A DNA stretch of 64,000 nucleotides from Nitrosomonadales bacterium. GTDB lineage: Bacteria; Pseudomonadota; Gammaproteobacteria; Burkholderiales; Gallionellaceae. The DNA is taken from assembly GCA_025408405.1 (NCBI GenBank), contig JANYJE010000056.1, positions 34,671 through 98,670 on the forward strand. Reading direction: 5' to 3'. This document shows, in pieces, positions 48,428-55,768 of this stretch. How positions within the stretch are numbered: position 1 is the first letter of the stretch; each line of letters begins with the position of its first letter. The notes beneath the pieces are model-generated. The model worked only from the letters and a program-made list of their open reading frames with translations. It made no database searches and was not told the DNA's origin. Made by a program: the position numbers and the translations under genes.

Positions 48428-49159
48428 TTATTTTCCTGATTCCAGTTTTGCCGCCCATGCAGACAAGTGACGTTTGTCGCGTGAATTGTCAGCCTGGTTG
48501 CGTGAGGGTGAGAAAAACAGTCCAGGTGCGTGCAGCAACTTGCTAAACGGAAAAATAATCATCAATGTCGCAATCATGGAAAGATGTGCATACAGAATCC
48601 CATCAGAGGGCAGAGCTTGCAAATTGAAATGCAGGAGGCCAATAAAGAAGTTTTTTACCGCAATCACATCAGTATGTGAAACAAACTTCATGAACAAACC
48701 GGACAGCGCTATGGCTATTATCAACGCCAGCATCAAATGATCGGATGGCGTCGAAATGAACCTGACCCGATCAACAAAAATACGTCGTGCCCAAAGCCCG
48801 GCAAGGCCGGCAACCATAACCAGTCCGGCATAGATGCCGAACGGTTGTATAAAAATCACCCAGTCCCAGACTGGATCTATAAAATATCTCAGGTGACGCA
48901 ACAAAACCAGTGCCAAGCCAACGTGAAAAAGCCAACCAAAGGCCCACGTCCACAGATTTCCTTTAAACAAACTTTCAAAGAAAAATACTTCTCTGGCCAT
49001 GCGCATTGCAACGCCGCCAACTGTCCGAGGTGCCGGGGTAGTGGGTATTACTAGCGGTGCAGGGGTGCGTGCATAATCTCTAATACGATAAATAAGACCG
49101 ACGGAAAATAACAGCGCCGCCAGGTAAAAGAGAGCTGCAAACAATGTAGTCATGGTCAT
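48428..49159 (-). CDS. dsrM: DsrM, membrane cytochrome b of DsrMKJOP
   Basis: 243 residues and five to six helices, NarI-like, binding two haems b and exchanging electrons with quinone. Useful marks are FGWLFHVGLALVLLRHLRYF and HFNLQALPSDGILYAHLSMI (given as core LPSDGILYAHLSM) with histidine ligands. It starts with MTM, so the start could be the second ATG at 49153. Confidence 0.93.
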   Translation of the reverse strand: MTMTTLFAALFYLAALLFSVGLIYRIRDYARTPAPLVIPTTPAPRTVGGVAMRMAREVFFFESLFKGNLWTWAFGWLFHVGLALVLLRHLRYFIDPVWDWVIFIQPFGIYAGLVMVAGLAGLWARRIFVDRVRFISTPSDHLMLALIIAIALSGLFMKFVSHTDVIAVKNFFIGLLHFNLQALPSDGILYAHLSMIATLMIIFPFSKLLHAPGLFFSPSRNQADNSRDKRHLSAWAAKLESGK

Positions 49160-49216
49160 TCAGAATCTGTGTGGTGAGCGAAAATGGATATGACCGGTGC
49201 TTTTTCCGTAGCAGGC

Positions 49217-49552
49217 TTAGATGCAGCCAGTTGGCTTGGGAAGGCCGGCAACCTTACAGGCTTGCTTGCCTGGGCCATACGGGAACAGTTCGTACAGATA
49301 CTGGCTGTTACCCTTTTCAGCGCCGAATTTTTTGCCGATCGCTTTTGTTAAAACTCGAACAGCTGGAGCGATCTGGTATTCGTCATAGTACTCACGCAGA
49401 AAGTTGATAACTTCCCAGTGGTTGTCAGTCATGGTCAGGTTTTCTGTAGTGGCTATGTATTTGGCAACGTCCATGTTCCACTCAGCCAGGTTGATCAGAT
49501 AACCTTCTTCGTCGGTTTCGTAGTTTTTGCCGTTAACTTCAATTTGTGGCAT
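49217..49552 (-). CDS. dsrC: DsrC, sulfur-carrier substrate protein
   Basis: 111 residues. It has both redox cysteines on the flexible C-terminal arm: C99 in KQACKVAG and the penultimate C110 in PTGCI. DsrC receives sulfur from DsrEFH, presents it to DsrAB and releases sulfite, forming a trisulfide or disulfide state handled by DsrK. Position between dsrH and dsrM is standard. Compare the paralogue at 54247-54576, which lacks the terminal cysteine. Confidence 0.97.
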   Translation of the reverse strand: MPQIEVNGKNYETDEEGYLINLAEWNMDVAKYIATTENLTMTDNHWEVINFLREYYDEYQIAPAVRVLTKAIGKKFGAEKGNSQYLYELFPYGPGKQACKVAGLPKPTGCI

Positions 49553-49578
49553 GTGTAATTCTCCTATTGATTAGTGAT

Positions 49579-49875
49579 TCAAAGCCAAGACTGGCAGTTT
49601 TTGCTTGCTGCAACGAGGTCTACAAAACCGCCATAATCCACTGGCGTGATCCCGGCTATCAGTCGATCCGCCAGTCCCCGCGCTTCGAGATCAGGCATCA
49701 GGACGTGAATTTTGACCTTCCCCATTACTTCGTGCATTTTACCTTCCAGGAAGCTCCCCTTGGCGGCTGCGTAGACTGCGTCTTCAATAAGCAGAATTTC
49801 ACCAGATTCAGTCACACGCAGACAAGAGTCAAGCGAACCGTTGCTCAGTGGTGATTTGTTAATGATATGTAACAC
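49579..49875 (-). CDS. dsrH: DsrH sulfurtransferase subunit
   Basis: 98 residues, TusB-like, part of the DsrE2F2H2 hexamer. The conserved cysteine is in LDSCLRV near residue 18. It lies between dsrF and dsrC. Confidence 0.94.
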   Translation of the reverse strand: MLHIINKSPLSNGSLDSCLRVTESGEILLIEDAVYAAAKGSFLEGKMHEVMGKVKIHVLMPDLEARGLADRLIAGITPVDYGGFVDLVAASKNCQSWL

Positions 49876-49889
49876 TATATCTACCTTTC

Positions 49890-50255
49890 TCAGAAACTCA
49901 GGACAACGTCCTGCTGACCCATGAGTTTGCCCATTTCCTTGCGGTCCAGAACGGTCACGTCAACCAGAAGATCTGCCTCGCTCAAACCACGTAAAGCCAG
50001 CGATTCTTTCTCGACATACAGCTTCTCAATATCGTAGCCATCCAGGGCGCGAAAGGTAGGAGAGAAATTTTTAGTGTCAATCCCTTTAGTCTGCTGGCCC
50101 TTCTTCAATTGATAAACTCCGTCATCAAGGAATGCCAGGGAAACGTCCTGATCAAAGGCTGCGGTAATAAGTACGACCTCGAGAGACTCGAGAGCGTAAA
50201 TCGTGCCGTAAGGCGCCTTACGATTAACGAACATGAATTTTTTGATCTCGCTCAT
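49890..50255 (-). CDS. dsrF: DsrF sulfurtransferase subunit
   Basis: 121 residues, TusC-like. The alpha/beta fold begins IKKFMFVNRKAPYGTIYALE and ends RKEMGKLMGQQDVVLSF. It appears to have no cysteine, so sulfur is carried by DsrE in the same hexamer; this is in line with the family. Confidence 0.93.
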   Translation of the reverse strand: MSEIKKFMFVNRKAPYGTIYALESLEVVLITAAFDQDVSLAFLDDGVYQLKKGQQTKGIDTKNFSPTFRALDGYDIEKLYVEKESLALRGLSEADLLVDVTVLDRKEMGKLMGQQDVVLSF

Positions 50256-50266
50256 CGCTATCCCCT

Positions 50267-50626
50267 TTAGTCGCCAAATACGACTAAACGATCAGTCTGA
50301 ATGCCAGACTCTACAAGCTGGCCCAAGCCAGAAATGCGGAACCCTGGAGCCAGATTTTCGTCTCTAATGCCGCGGCGCAGAGCTGCGGCAACGCACACCA
50401 CCAGATCAACGCCATGCTCTTCAGCCAGCTTGCTCCAGCGGTTTACTATGTTGCGATCATCCTGAGGCGGCTCTGTCAATCGCGTGGCATTGTTCACGCC
50501 ATCGTGATAGAAAAATACGCGCCATACTTCGTGGCCTTTCTCGATGGCAGCCTTGCAAAACAGGTAAGCAGAATCGCTAGACTGGTGCTGATAAGGGCCT
50601 TCGTTTACGACAATTCCAAATTTCAT
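50267..50626 (-). CDS. dsrE: DsrE sulfurtransferase subunit
   Basis: 119 residues, TusD-like. The active cysteine is in VDLVVCVAAALRRG (about C78), the site that binds persulfide sulfur and passes it to DsrC. It follows dsrB after 14 bases. Confidence 0.95.
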   Translation of the reverse strand: MKFGIVVNEGPYQHQSSDSAYLFCKAAIEKGHEVWRVFFYHDGVNNATRLTEPPQDDRNIVNRWSKLAEEHGVDLVVCVAAALRRGIRDENLAPGFRISGLGQLVESGIQTDRLVVFGD

Positions 50627-50640
50627 GCTGATTATTCCTG

Positions 50641-51717
50641 TCAGAAGCGGATGTGAGCCGATTGGTTGAGGGTCGCGCGCGAACCTCTCCAGTCATCCAC
50701 CAGATACTTGGTGAATGGCAGACCTGTCTTTTCAAAGAACCGGGGCCAGCCAATTCGCTCTATCCAGTCAGACATGCGCTCCCACGGCTTCGCATCTGCC
50801 TTGTATACGCCGAGTATGTTCTTCACAACGGCACCTACTTCAGGCCAGCGCGGAGGATTGTTAGGCAGGCCGGAGGCAACCATCTTCATGAAGGTTGGCT
50901 TGCCGCGCGCGTTGGAGTTTTTACCGCCGACCCAGATCGCCAGCTTGGAGTACTCTGGATCGTTAATCTGCATCGGTGGGCAGGGGGGGTAGCAGGCGCC
51001 GCAGCACATACACTTGCTCTCGTCTATTTCCAGTGACGGCTTGCCATTTACCATGGCGGGGCGAATCGCAGCTACCGGGCAACGTGCCACAACCGCTGGG
51101 CGTTCGCACACGTTGGCAACCATTTCGTGATTGATTTTGGGCGGTTTGGTGTGCTGCACGATGATAGCCAAGTCGGCCTGACCGCCGCAGTTAATTTCGC
51201 AACAGGAGGTCGAAAGGTGAACGCGGTTAGGCATCTCTTCAGACCTGAATTCGCCGATCAGATCATCCATCAGCGACTTCACCACGCCCGATGCGTCAGT
51301 ACCTGGAATGTCACAGTGCAACCAGCCCTGAGTGTGAGCAATCATGGACACCGAGTTGCCAGTGCCGCCTACCGGGAAGCCACTCTTTTCGAGTTCGGCG
51401 ATCAGCGGTGCAACCATAGATTCTTTCGAAACCATGAACTCGATGTTCGAGCGTATGGTGAAACGCACATGACCCTCGGCAAATTTGTCGCCGATGTCGC
51501 ACAGCTTGCGTATGGTATGCACATCCATCTGACGCTGAGTACCTGCACGCACGGACCATATTTCATCGCCGCTGTGTGCTACGTGATGCAGCACACCAGG
51601 ACGTGGCCTGTCGTGATACTTCCAGTTGCCGTAGTTCTTCGCCAGAACCGGATGCAAATACTGCTTGTTATCTGGAACTCCGCTCTCAATCGGGCGGCGC
51701 AGTTGCGTTTGTGCCAT
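50641..51717 (-). CDS. dsrB: DsrB, dissimilatory sulfite reductase beta subunit
   Basis: 358 residues. It carries sirohaem-[4Fe-4S] pocket residues (LSTSCCEINCGGQAD) and an inserted ferredoxin domain with CMCCGACYPPCPPM. The final segment includes FFEKTGLPFTKYLVDDW. It pairs with DsrA in an alpha2-beta2 enzyme that, in this gene context, oxidises DsrC-bound sulfur to sulfite. It lies three bases from dsrA. Confidence 0.97.
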   Translation of the reverse strand: MAQTQLRRPIESGVPDNKQYLHPVLAKNYGNWKYHDRPRPGVLHHVAHSGDEIWSVRAGTQRQMDVHTIRKLCDIGDKFAEGHVRFTIRSNIEFMVSKESMVAPLIAELEKSGFPVGGTGNSVSMIAHTQGWLHCDIPGTDASGVVKSLMDDLIGEFRSEEMPNRVHLSTSCCEINCGGQADLAIIVQHTKPPKINHEMVANVCERPAVVARCPVAAIRPAMVNGKPSLEIDESKCMCCGACYPPCPPMQINDPEYSKLAIWVGGKNSNARGKPTFMKMVASGLPNNPPRWPEVGAVVKNILGVYKADAKPWERMSDWIERIGWPRFFEKTGLPFTKYLVDDWRGSRATLNQSAHIRF

Positions 51718-51720
51718 TAT

Positions 51721-53028
51721 TTATTCTCCTCGACCAGCTTGTTTTTTAGCGTTGATTTTTGCCACTTCATCGTCCCAGCCGTCAGTGCGGACATATGGGT
51801 TCATGCGCGGAGATGCGACCATGGACGGATCTATGTCGATCTCCATTGCCTCAAGGAAATTGACCAAGCCGATACGCTCAATCATCTCACCGGTACGTTC
51901 GTGCTCAAGTGCATTCTCAGCGAAGAAATCAATGATGCGCTGGCCGAGATCCACCAGTTTCTCCATGTCTTCGTCGCTCTCAAGCTTCATGAAAGGAACG
52001 ACTACCGTGCCAAACAGGTCGCCGATTTTAAGCGTGCGCTTGCCACCCACAAGGATGGACGCACCTTTGTCCTTACCCGTTGCCAGGGCACCCGTCATTA
52101 CGTTAATGCAGTGCATGCAGCGTACGCAGTCGTGGTTGTCGATCTCGAGAGCTTGTGAGTCATTGACGGCAACACTGGAGATGTTTGCGCCCTTTTTCAG
52201 GGTCTTGATTTCTTTCAGTTGAATTGCCTTGGTTGGGCAACGCGCTACTACGTCATTAACAAGCTCGTTCACACCATGCTTGGCAAACCATTGCTTGGCC
52301 ATCTTCTCATCGGTGCGGATGTTGTCGCGCCATGTGCCGATGACAGCCATGTCTGCACGCTGAATAGAATTCATGCAATCGTTAGGGCAGCCAGAGAACT
52401 TGAACTTGAACTTGTAAGGCAGGGATGGGCGGTGCATGTCGTCCAGGAAGTTGTTTAGCACTGTGCGATGAGCTTTAGCTTCATCGTAGCAAGACTGTTC
52501 GCAACGAGCCGCACCTACACAGGACATCGAAGTGCGCACAGCGGGTCCAGCGCCACCCAGGTCGAAGCCCATTTCGTTCAACTCGTCAAAAGCTGGCTGC
52601 ACATTTTCAGTTGTAGCACCCTGAAACATGATATCGCCAGACTGGCCGTGGAATGCAATCAGGCCGGAACCGTGACGCGCCCAAATATCGGACATCTTGC
52701 GCAGCACGTCAGTAGTGTAGTGCATGCCAGCAGGAGGTTGAATACGCAGAGTATGGAATTCGGCTGCATCTTTATAGATGGGCTCGCCGGTTTTCTCGTC
52801 TTTCAGTTCGGTGAAGCGTGGAATTACGCCACCGCCATAGCCGAACACGCCAACTGTACCGCCTTTCCAGTAACCTTTTTTGGTCTGGTAAGAGGTTTCA
52901 AGTTGACCCAGCAGGTCAACAGCCATGTTGTTGTCCTTAGCCAAGCGCTTAATTCCAGTGACAAAGCTGGGCCAAGGGCCAGTCTCGAGTTGATCGAGAT
53001 TCGGTGTATCATGCATTTTCTTTGCCAT
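51721..53028 (-). CDS. dsrA: DsrA, dissimilatory sulfite reductase alpha subunit
   Basis: 435 residues from ATG 53028, chosen because GGAAGGAAG sits just before it; an upstream start at 53043 lacks this. The sirohaem-cluster cysteines lie in SCVGAARCEQSC and FSGCPNDC. The ferredoxin domain shows ARCPTKAIQL and CVRCMHCINVM. It is the first gene of dsrABEFHCMKLJOPN, the same order as in Allochromatium vinosum. dsrD, a marker of sulfite reducers, is absent, and dsrL and dsrEFH are present, so the operon is of the oxidative type. Confidence 0.97.
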   Translation of the reverse strand: MAKKMHDTPNLDQLETGPWPSFVTGIKRLAKDNNMAVDLLGQLETSYQTKKGYWKGGTVGVFGYGGGVIPRFTELKDEKTGEPIYKDAAEFHTLRIQPPAGMHYTTDVLRKMSDIWARHGSGLIAFHGQSGDIMFQGATTENVQPAFDELNEMGFDLGGAGPAVRTSMSCVGAARCEQSCYDEAKAHRTVLNNFLDDMHRPSLPYKFKFKFSGCPNDCMNSIQRADMAVIGTWRDNIRTDEKMAKQWFAKHGVNELVNDVVARCPTKAIQLKEIKTLKKGANISSVAVNDSQALEIDNHDCVRCMHCINVMTGALATGKDKGASILVGGKRTLKIGDLFGTVVVPFMKLESDEDMEKLVDLGQRIIDFFAENALEHERTGEMIERIGLVNFLEAMEIDIDPSMVASPRMNPYVRTDGWDDEVAKINAKKQAGRGE

Positions 53029-53374
53029 GAATCTTCCTTCCATTAATTATTCTAAGCCCAGACAATATCGGCTGGCGCACTTTTGAAAAAACCCGCATAA
53101 ACGGGAATCCGTTTCTTCGTATGAAGAGTATTCAGGCACTTCTTTAAATCTAATAATAAACTTGTAGCAAGCTGTTTGCGGATGATACTTAATTTTTGAG
53201 TATATTAAATAACTCTAATGGGGGGGTATGCAAATCATCCTATGGTGTTATCTTTCAACCCCCCTTTGTTGGCTATAGACGATCAAGTCCCATATCGCGC
53301 TCAATATGGACCTTAAAGTAAGGTTGCAAGCGATCGGCTTTAAATTTGTGGCGCAATAAATGCATGGAGATAAA
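53029..53374. promoter_or_regulatory. Divergent regulatory region between dsrA and the satellite operon
   Basis: 346 bases without a gene. A run of seven G (53220-53226) followed by TATGC is mirrored by six C (53259-53264), so a G/C-tract hairpin or a two-part binding site is possible. CCATAT (53290-53295) and ATATGG (53304-53309) form an inverted repeat with an eight-base centre nearer the satellite operon. AT-rich sequence at 53190-53219 is a likely place for the dsr promoter. No standard FNR box was found. Confidence 0.45.
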
Positions 53375-53602
53375 ATGTCACAAATCAGCGAGTTGAGCAA
53401 ATTTAAAATACCACTCGGCGGTCAGGAAGTTGAATTGCAGCAGATTGACCACGCTGAAGGTGGCATGAGCCTGATGCGTATTCGTATTCGTGAAGCCAAA
53501 CGATTCACTATTTTCGATATTGATCCGGTAACAGCCAGAAACTGGGCTGAAACCATGCTGAACTGGGCGGAATCGCAGGAGACTAAGCCTGATGAGCGAT
53601 GA
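53375..53602 (+). CDS. Small protein of unknown function in the dsr satellite operon
   Basis: 75 residues from ATG 53375 behind GGAGA; an ATG at 53360 is less well placed. Mostly beta then one helix: KIPLGGQEVELQQIDH, SLMRIRIREAKRFTIFDI, ARNWAETMLNWAESQ. No cysteine, no signal, no membrane segment, so it is a cytoplasmic non-carrier. Its stop overlaps the Cas6-like gene, meaning the two are translated together and may form a complex. I do not recognise the family with certainty. Confidence 0.8.
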   Translation: MSQISELSKFKIPLGGQEVELQQIDHAEGGMSLMRIRIREAKRFTIFDIDPVTARNWAETMLNWAESQETKPDER

Positions 53603-54197
53603 AACCGCTGCAAGTGTGATAGATGTTGTGTTTGACCTGAAGGGTGTAAGCGTTCCAGCGGGCTATGCCTTTTCGCTCTGGCGTGAAGTGGTGCGTTGTC
53701 TTCCCTGGCTGGAGCAGGTGAAACATGCAGGTATTGTTCCATTGCGTGGCTCGGCCAGTGGTGAGGACTTGCTATTATCGCGGCGCACCAAGCTGGTTCT
53801 GCGTTTGCCGGCGTCTCTTGCATGGCAGGCTGTTGAATTATCAGGGCAGCAGCTCAATGTTGACGGCAGTGCACTGCTGGTTGGGCTTGCTCGGGAAAAG
53901 CAACTGCAGCCCGCGACAACGCTGCATGCACGGATGGTCGAGAGCAGTCTGGGAGAGGTTGAATTCCTGGCTGAAATGACCGAGAAATTGCAGGAGATGA
54001 AAATCCCTTGCAAGTTGATTTGCAGCAAAAGAGTCGTTGTAAAGAATTCGCAGCGGACATTAGAAGGCTTTGGTCTGGTGCTGCATGATCTGAAGCCAGA
54101 CGCCTCCCTGTATATTCAGAGTGTCGGTCTGGGTGGCGCACGCGGCTTGGGCTGCGGAATTTTTGTGCGCTACAAGGCAATTACGGGTTTGGATTAA
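53592..54197 (+). CDS. Cas6/Cmx6-like RAMP-fold protein without a CRISPR system
   Basis: 201 residues. It matches the Cas6 type found in Myxococcus type I systems (Cmx6): an N-terminal VIDVVFDLKGVSVPAGYAF, then IVPLRG and LSRRTKLVLRLPASL, and the C-terminal glycine-rich VGLGGARGLGCGIFVRY, the usual G-loop of Cas6 enzymes. Cas6 proteins cut or bind CRISPR-repeat RNA. A catalytic histidine is not obvious: the only ones are H45-, H114- and H159-like single residues outside classic positions. There is no CRISPR array or other cas gene in the window. The gene starts inside the previous stop and is followed by a DsrC paralogue and tandem TusA, so it likely serves sulfur metabolism or RNA thiolation. 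Identity of the fold is well supported; function is unknown. Confidence 0.8.
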   Translation: MSDETAASVIDVVFDLKGVSVPAGYAFSLWREVVRCLPWLEQVKHAGIVPLRGSASGEDLLLSRRTKLVLRLPASLAWQAVELSGQQLNVDGSALLVGLAREKQLQPATTLHARMVESSLGEVEFLAEMTEKLQEMKIPCKLICSKRVVVKNSQRTLEGFGLVLHDLKPDASLYIQSVGLGGARGLGCGIFVRYKAITGLD

Positions 54198-54246
54198 GGC
54201 TGTTTGATTGGGTTTGTTGTGTAATTTAAATTTTAAGGAGTCTAAG

Positions 54247-54576
54247 ATGTCTTATGTTGTCGCTGGTGTAGAACTTGAAGCGGACCCGGAAGGTTATTTG
54301 CTGGAAGCGGATTACAGCGATGAAATAATTAAGGTCATTGCCGCTGCTGATGGTATCGAACTGACGTCCAGGCACATGGATGTGATCAATTATCTGCGTG
54401 ACCAATATCGTGAGCATGGCCATACGCCCAACTTCCGCAACATGCTGAAAGGTGTTCAGGAGTTCTGGCCGGAGGCTGACAGCAAAGCCTTATACGACCT
54501 CTTCCCAATGGGTCCCGCCAAGCAGGGGTGCAAAGTGGCAGGGCTGCCACAGCCACTGGGCAAAGGCGGATACTAG
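54247..54576 (+). CDS. DsrC/TusE-family paralogue lacking the C-terminal cysteine
   Basis: 109 residues from ATG 54247 behind AAGGAG. It aligns with DsrC over its length (EGYLLEADY, HMDVINYLRDQY, LYDLFPMGPAKQGCKVAGLPQP). The inner cysteine C95 is kept, but the penultimate cysteine of DsrC is replaced: K106 stands at its place, in PLGKGGY. Such a protein cannot make the two-cysteine trisulfide cycle of DsrC or act as ordinary TusE, which uses the terminal cysteine. Related DsrC-like proteins are thought to be regulatory or to act as other sulfur-trafficking partners. It is cotranscribed with the Cas6-like and TusA genes. Confidence 0.92.
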   Translation: MSYVVAGVELEADPEGYLLEADYSDEIIKVIAAADGIELTSRHMDVINYLRDQYREHGHTPNFRNMLKGVQEFWPEADSKALYDLFPMGPAKQGCKVAGLPQPLGKGGY

Positions 54577-54625
54577 GCATATCCAATCGTGGACGGTAGC
54601 AGGGCTGAATTTAAGAGAATGGACT

Positions 54626-55111
54626 ATGAGCGCACAAAACGTAAAAGCTAATGTGATTCTGGATTTAAAGGGATTGACTTGCCCGGCGCCGCTACTGGGT
54701 GCCAAGCAAATGGTCGACCAGCTGGACGAGGGACAGATATTAATGCTGGTTTCCGATTGTCCGGGAACGCAGGATGACCTGTTTGCTTGGGCTAAACAAA
54801 CCGAAAATCACATATTGAAGACGGAGCCGCAAGCACAAGGGGGTACTGGTTACTATATCCAGAAGGGTAAGCGTCAGGCGCGCAAAGCTAATGTATTGCT
54901 CGACATACGCGGCGTAAGCTGCCCCGGGCCCATTGTTGAGGCCAAAAAACTATTGAACGGCATGAATAAGGGCGAGATTCTCAAACTGGTCAGTAACTGC
55001 CCCGGAATACAGTCAGATATTACCGGCTGGGCTGATGCGACCGGCACGAAAATCGTCGACACTTTTAAAATCAGTGCTGACGAATACGAGTTCTTTATTC
55101 AGAAATCCTGA
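54626..55111 (+). CDS. Tandem TusA-domain sulfur carrier
   Basis: 161 residues made of two TusA domains. Each has the CPxP motif: LTCPAP with C19 and VSCPGP with C99. Each also has a second cysteine in a matching place, C45 (SDCPGTQ) and C125 (SNCPGIQ). I start at ATG 54626; an earlier in-frame start would overlap the DsrC-like gene. TusA domains carry persulfide sulfur between rhodanese, DsrE-type proteins and DsrC or TusE. Two domains in one chain, with the DsrC-like protein next door, suggest relay within one complex. Confidence 0.9.
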   Translation: MSAQNVKANVILDLKGLTCPAPLLGAKQMVDQLDEGQILMLVSDCPGTQDDLFAWAKQTENHILKTEPQAQGGTGYYIQKGKRQARKANVLLDIRGVSCPGPIVEAKKLLNGMNKGEILKLVSNCPGIQSDITGWADATGTKIVDTFKISADEYEFFIQKS

Positions 55112-55150
55112 TCTGAACTGTTATTACAGCCCAAGAGTGAGGCTTCCTAA

Positions 55151-55744
55151 ATGCGCGTAAAAAGCCGCTGGTTCAAAGGTGAGCGGGAAAAAACGCCACC
55201 GGAAATTGCTGGTGCGCTCGCATTTATTGTCTGGCGTATCAGTGACAATGCCCTGAAGAACATGCGCAAGGCCGATTTTGATATCGCGATCGGCCCTCAG
55301 TATTTTGCGTTTCTGTCCGAATTCCTTATTTTTCTGGTGCAAGTTGCAGACAGAATTGTTTACACACGCATAAGCGAGGAAGCGCGCTATGAATTCACCA
55401 CTGCCTTGGCAAACCGCGTGGCCGATAATTTTGCCGAAAATCAGGCGGAATGGCTGGGCGGTTTGCTCGCCGATTACAAGCGTGACTTCATCGAGCGCCT
55501 CAATCAGCGTGCGGGAGAGTATGCAGAGTTTGAGTACCGTGATATTGACACCTCGTTTACCTTTGTCCTCTACCTCGGACATTGCATGCGCGATGTCGTT
55601 GATGAAAAAGATAAAACCTGGGTGATCGATCAGATGATGGCAATCGAAGTGCCAGAAGCGGTGAAAATGCTGGATAAAGCTTTGCTTGGGTTGTTTGAAG
55701 AGGGTAAGCCTACGCCCACCAGACTGCCAGTTTCAGCAGAGTAA
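55151..55744 (+). CDS. Alpha-helical protein of unknown function
   Basis: 197 residues, almost entirely helical by eye, cytoplasmic, with a positively charged start (MRVKSRWFKGEREKTPPEI). It has stretches such as FIVWRISDNALKNMRKADFD and YLGHCMRDVVDEKDKTWVIDQ, with one cysteine. No family recognised. It continues the satellite operon (39 bases after the TusA gene) and may be a structural or scaffold partner of the sulfur carriers. Confidence 0.75.
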   Translation: MRVKSRWFKGEREKTPPEIAGALAFIVWRISDNALKNMRKADFDIAIGPQYFAFLSEFLIFLVQVADRIVYTRISEEARYEFTTALANRVADNFAENQAEWLGGLLADYKRDFIERLNQRAGEYAEFEYRDIDTSFTFVLYLGHCMRDVVDEKDKTWVIDQMMAIEVPEAVKMLDKALLGLFEEGKPTPTRLPVSAE

Positions 55745-55768
55745 CTGCTATGCGGCGATTGTTAGATT

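Noticed and set aside
53592..54197. A functional CRISPR-Cas system, suggested by the Cas6-like protein
   Set aside because: No direct repeats with spacers and no other cas gene occur within the window; the neighbours are sulfur carriers.
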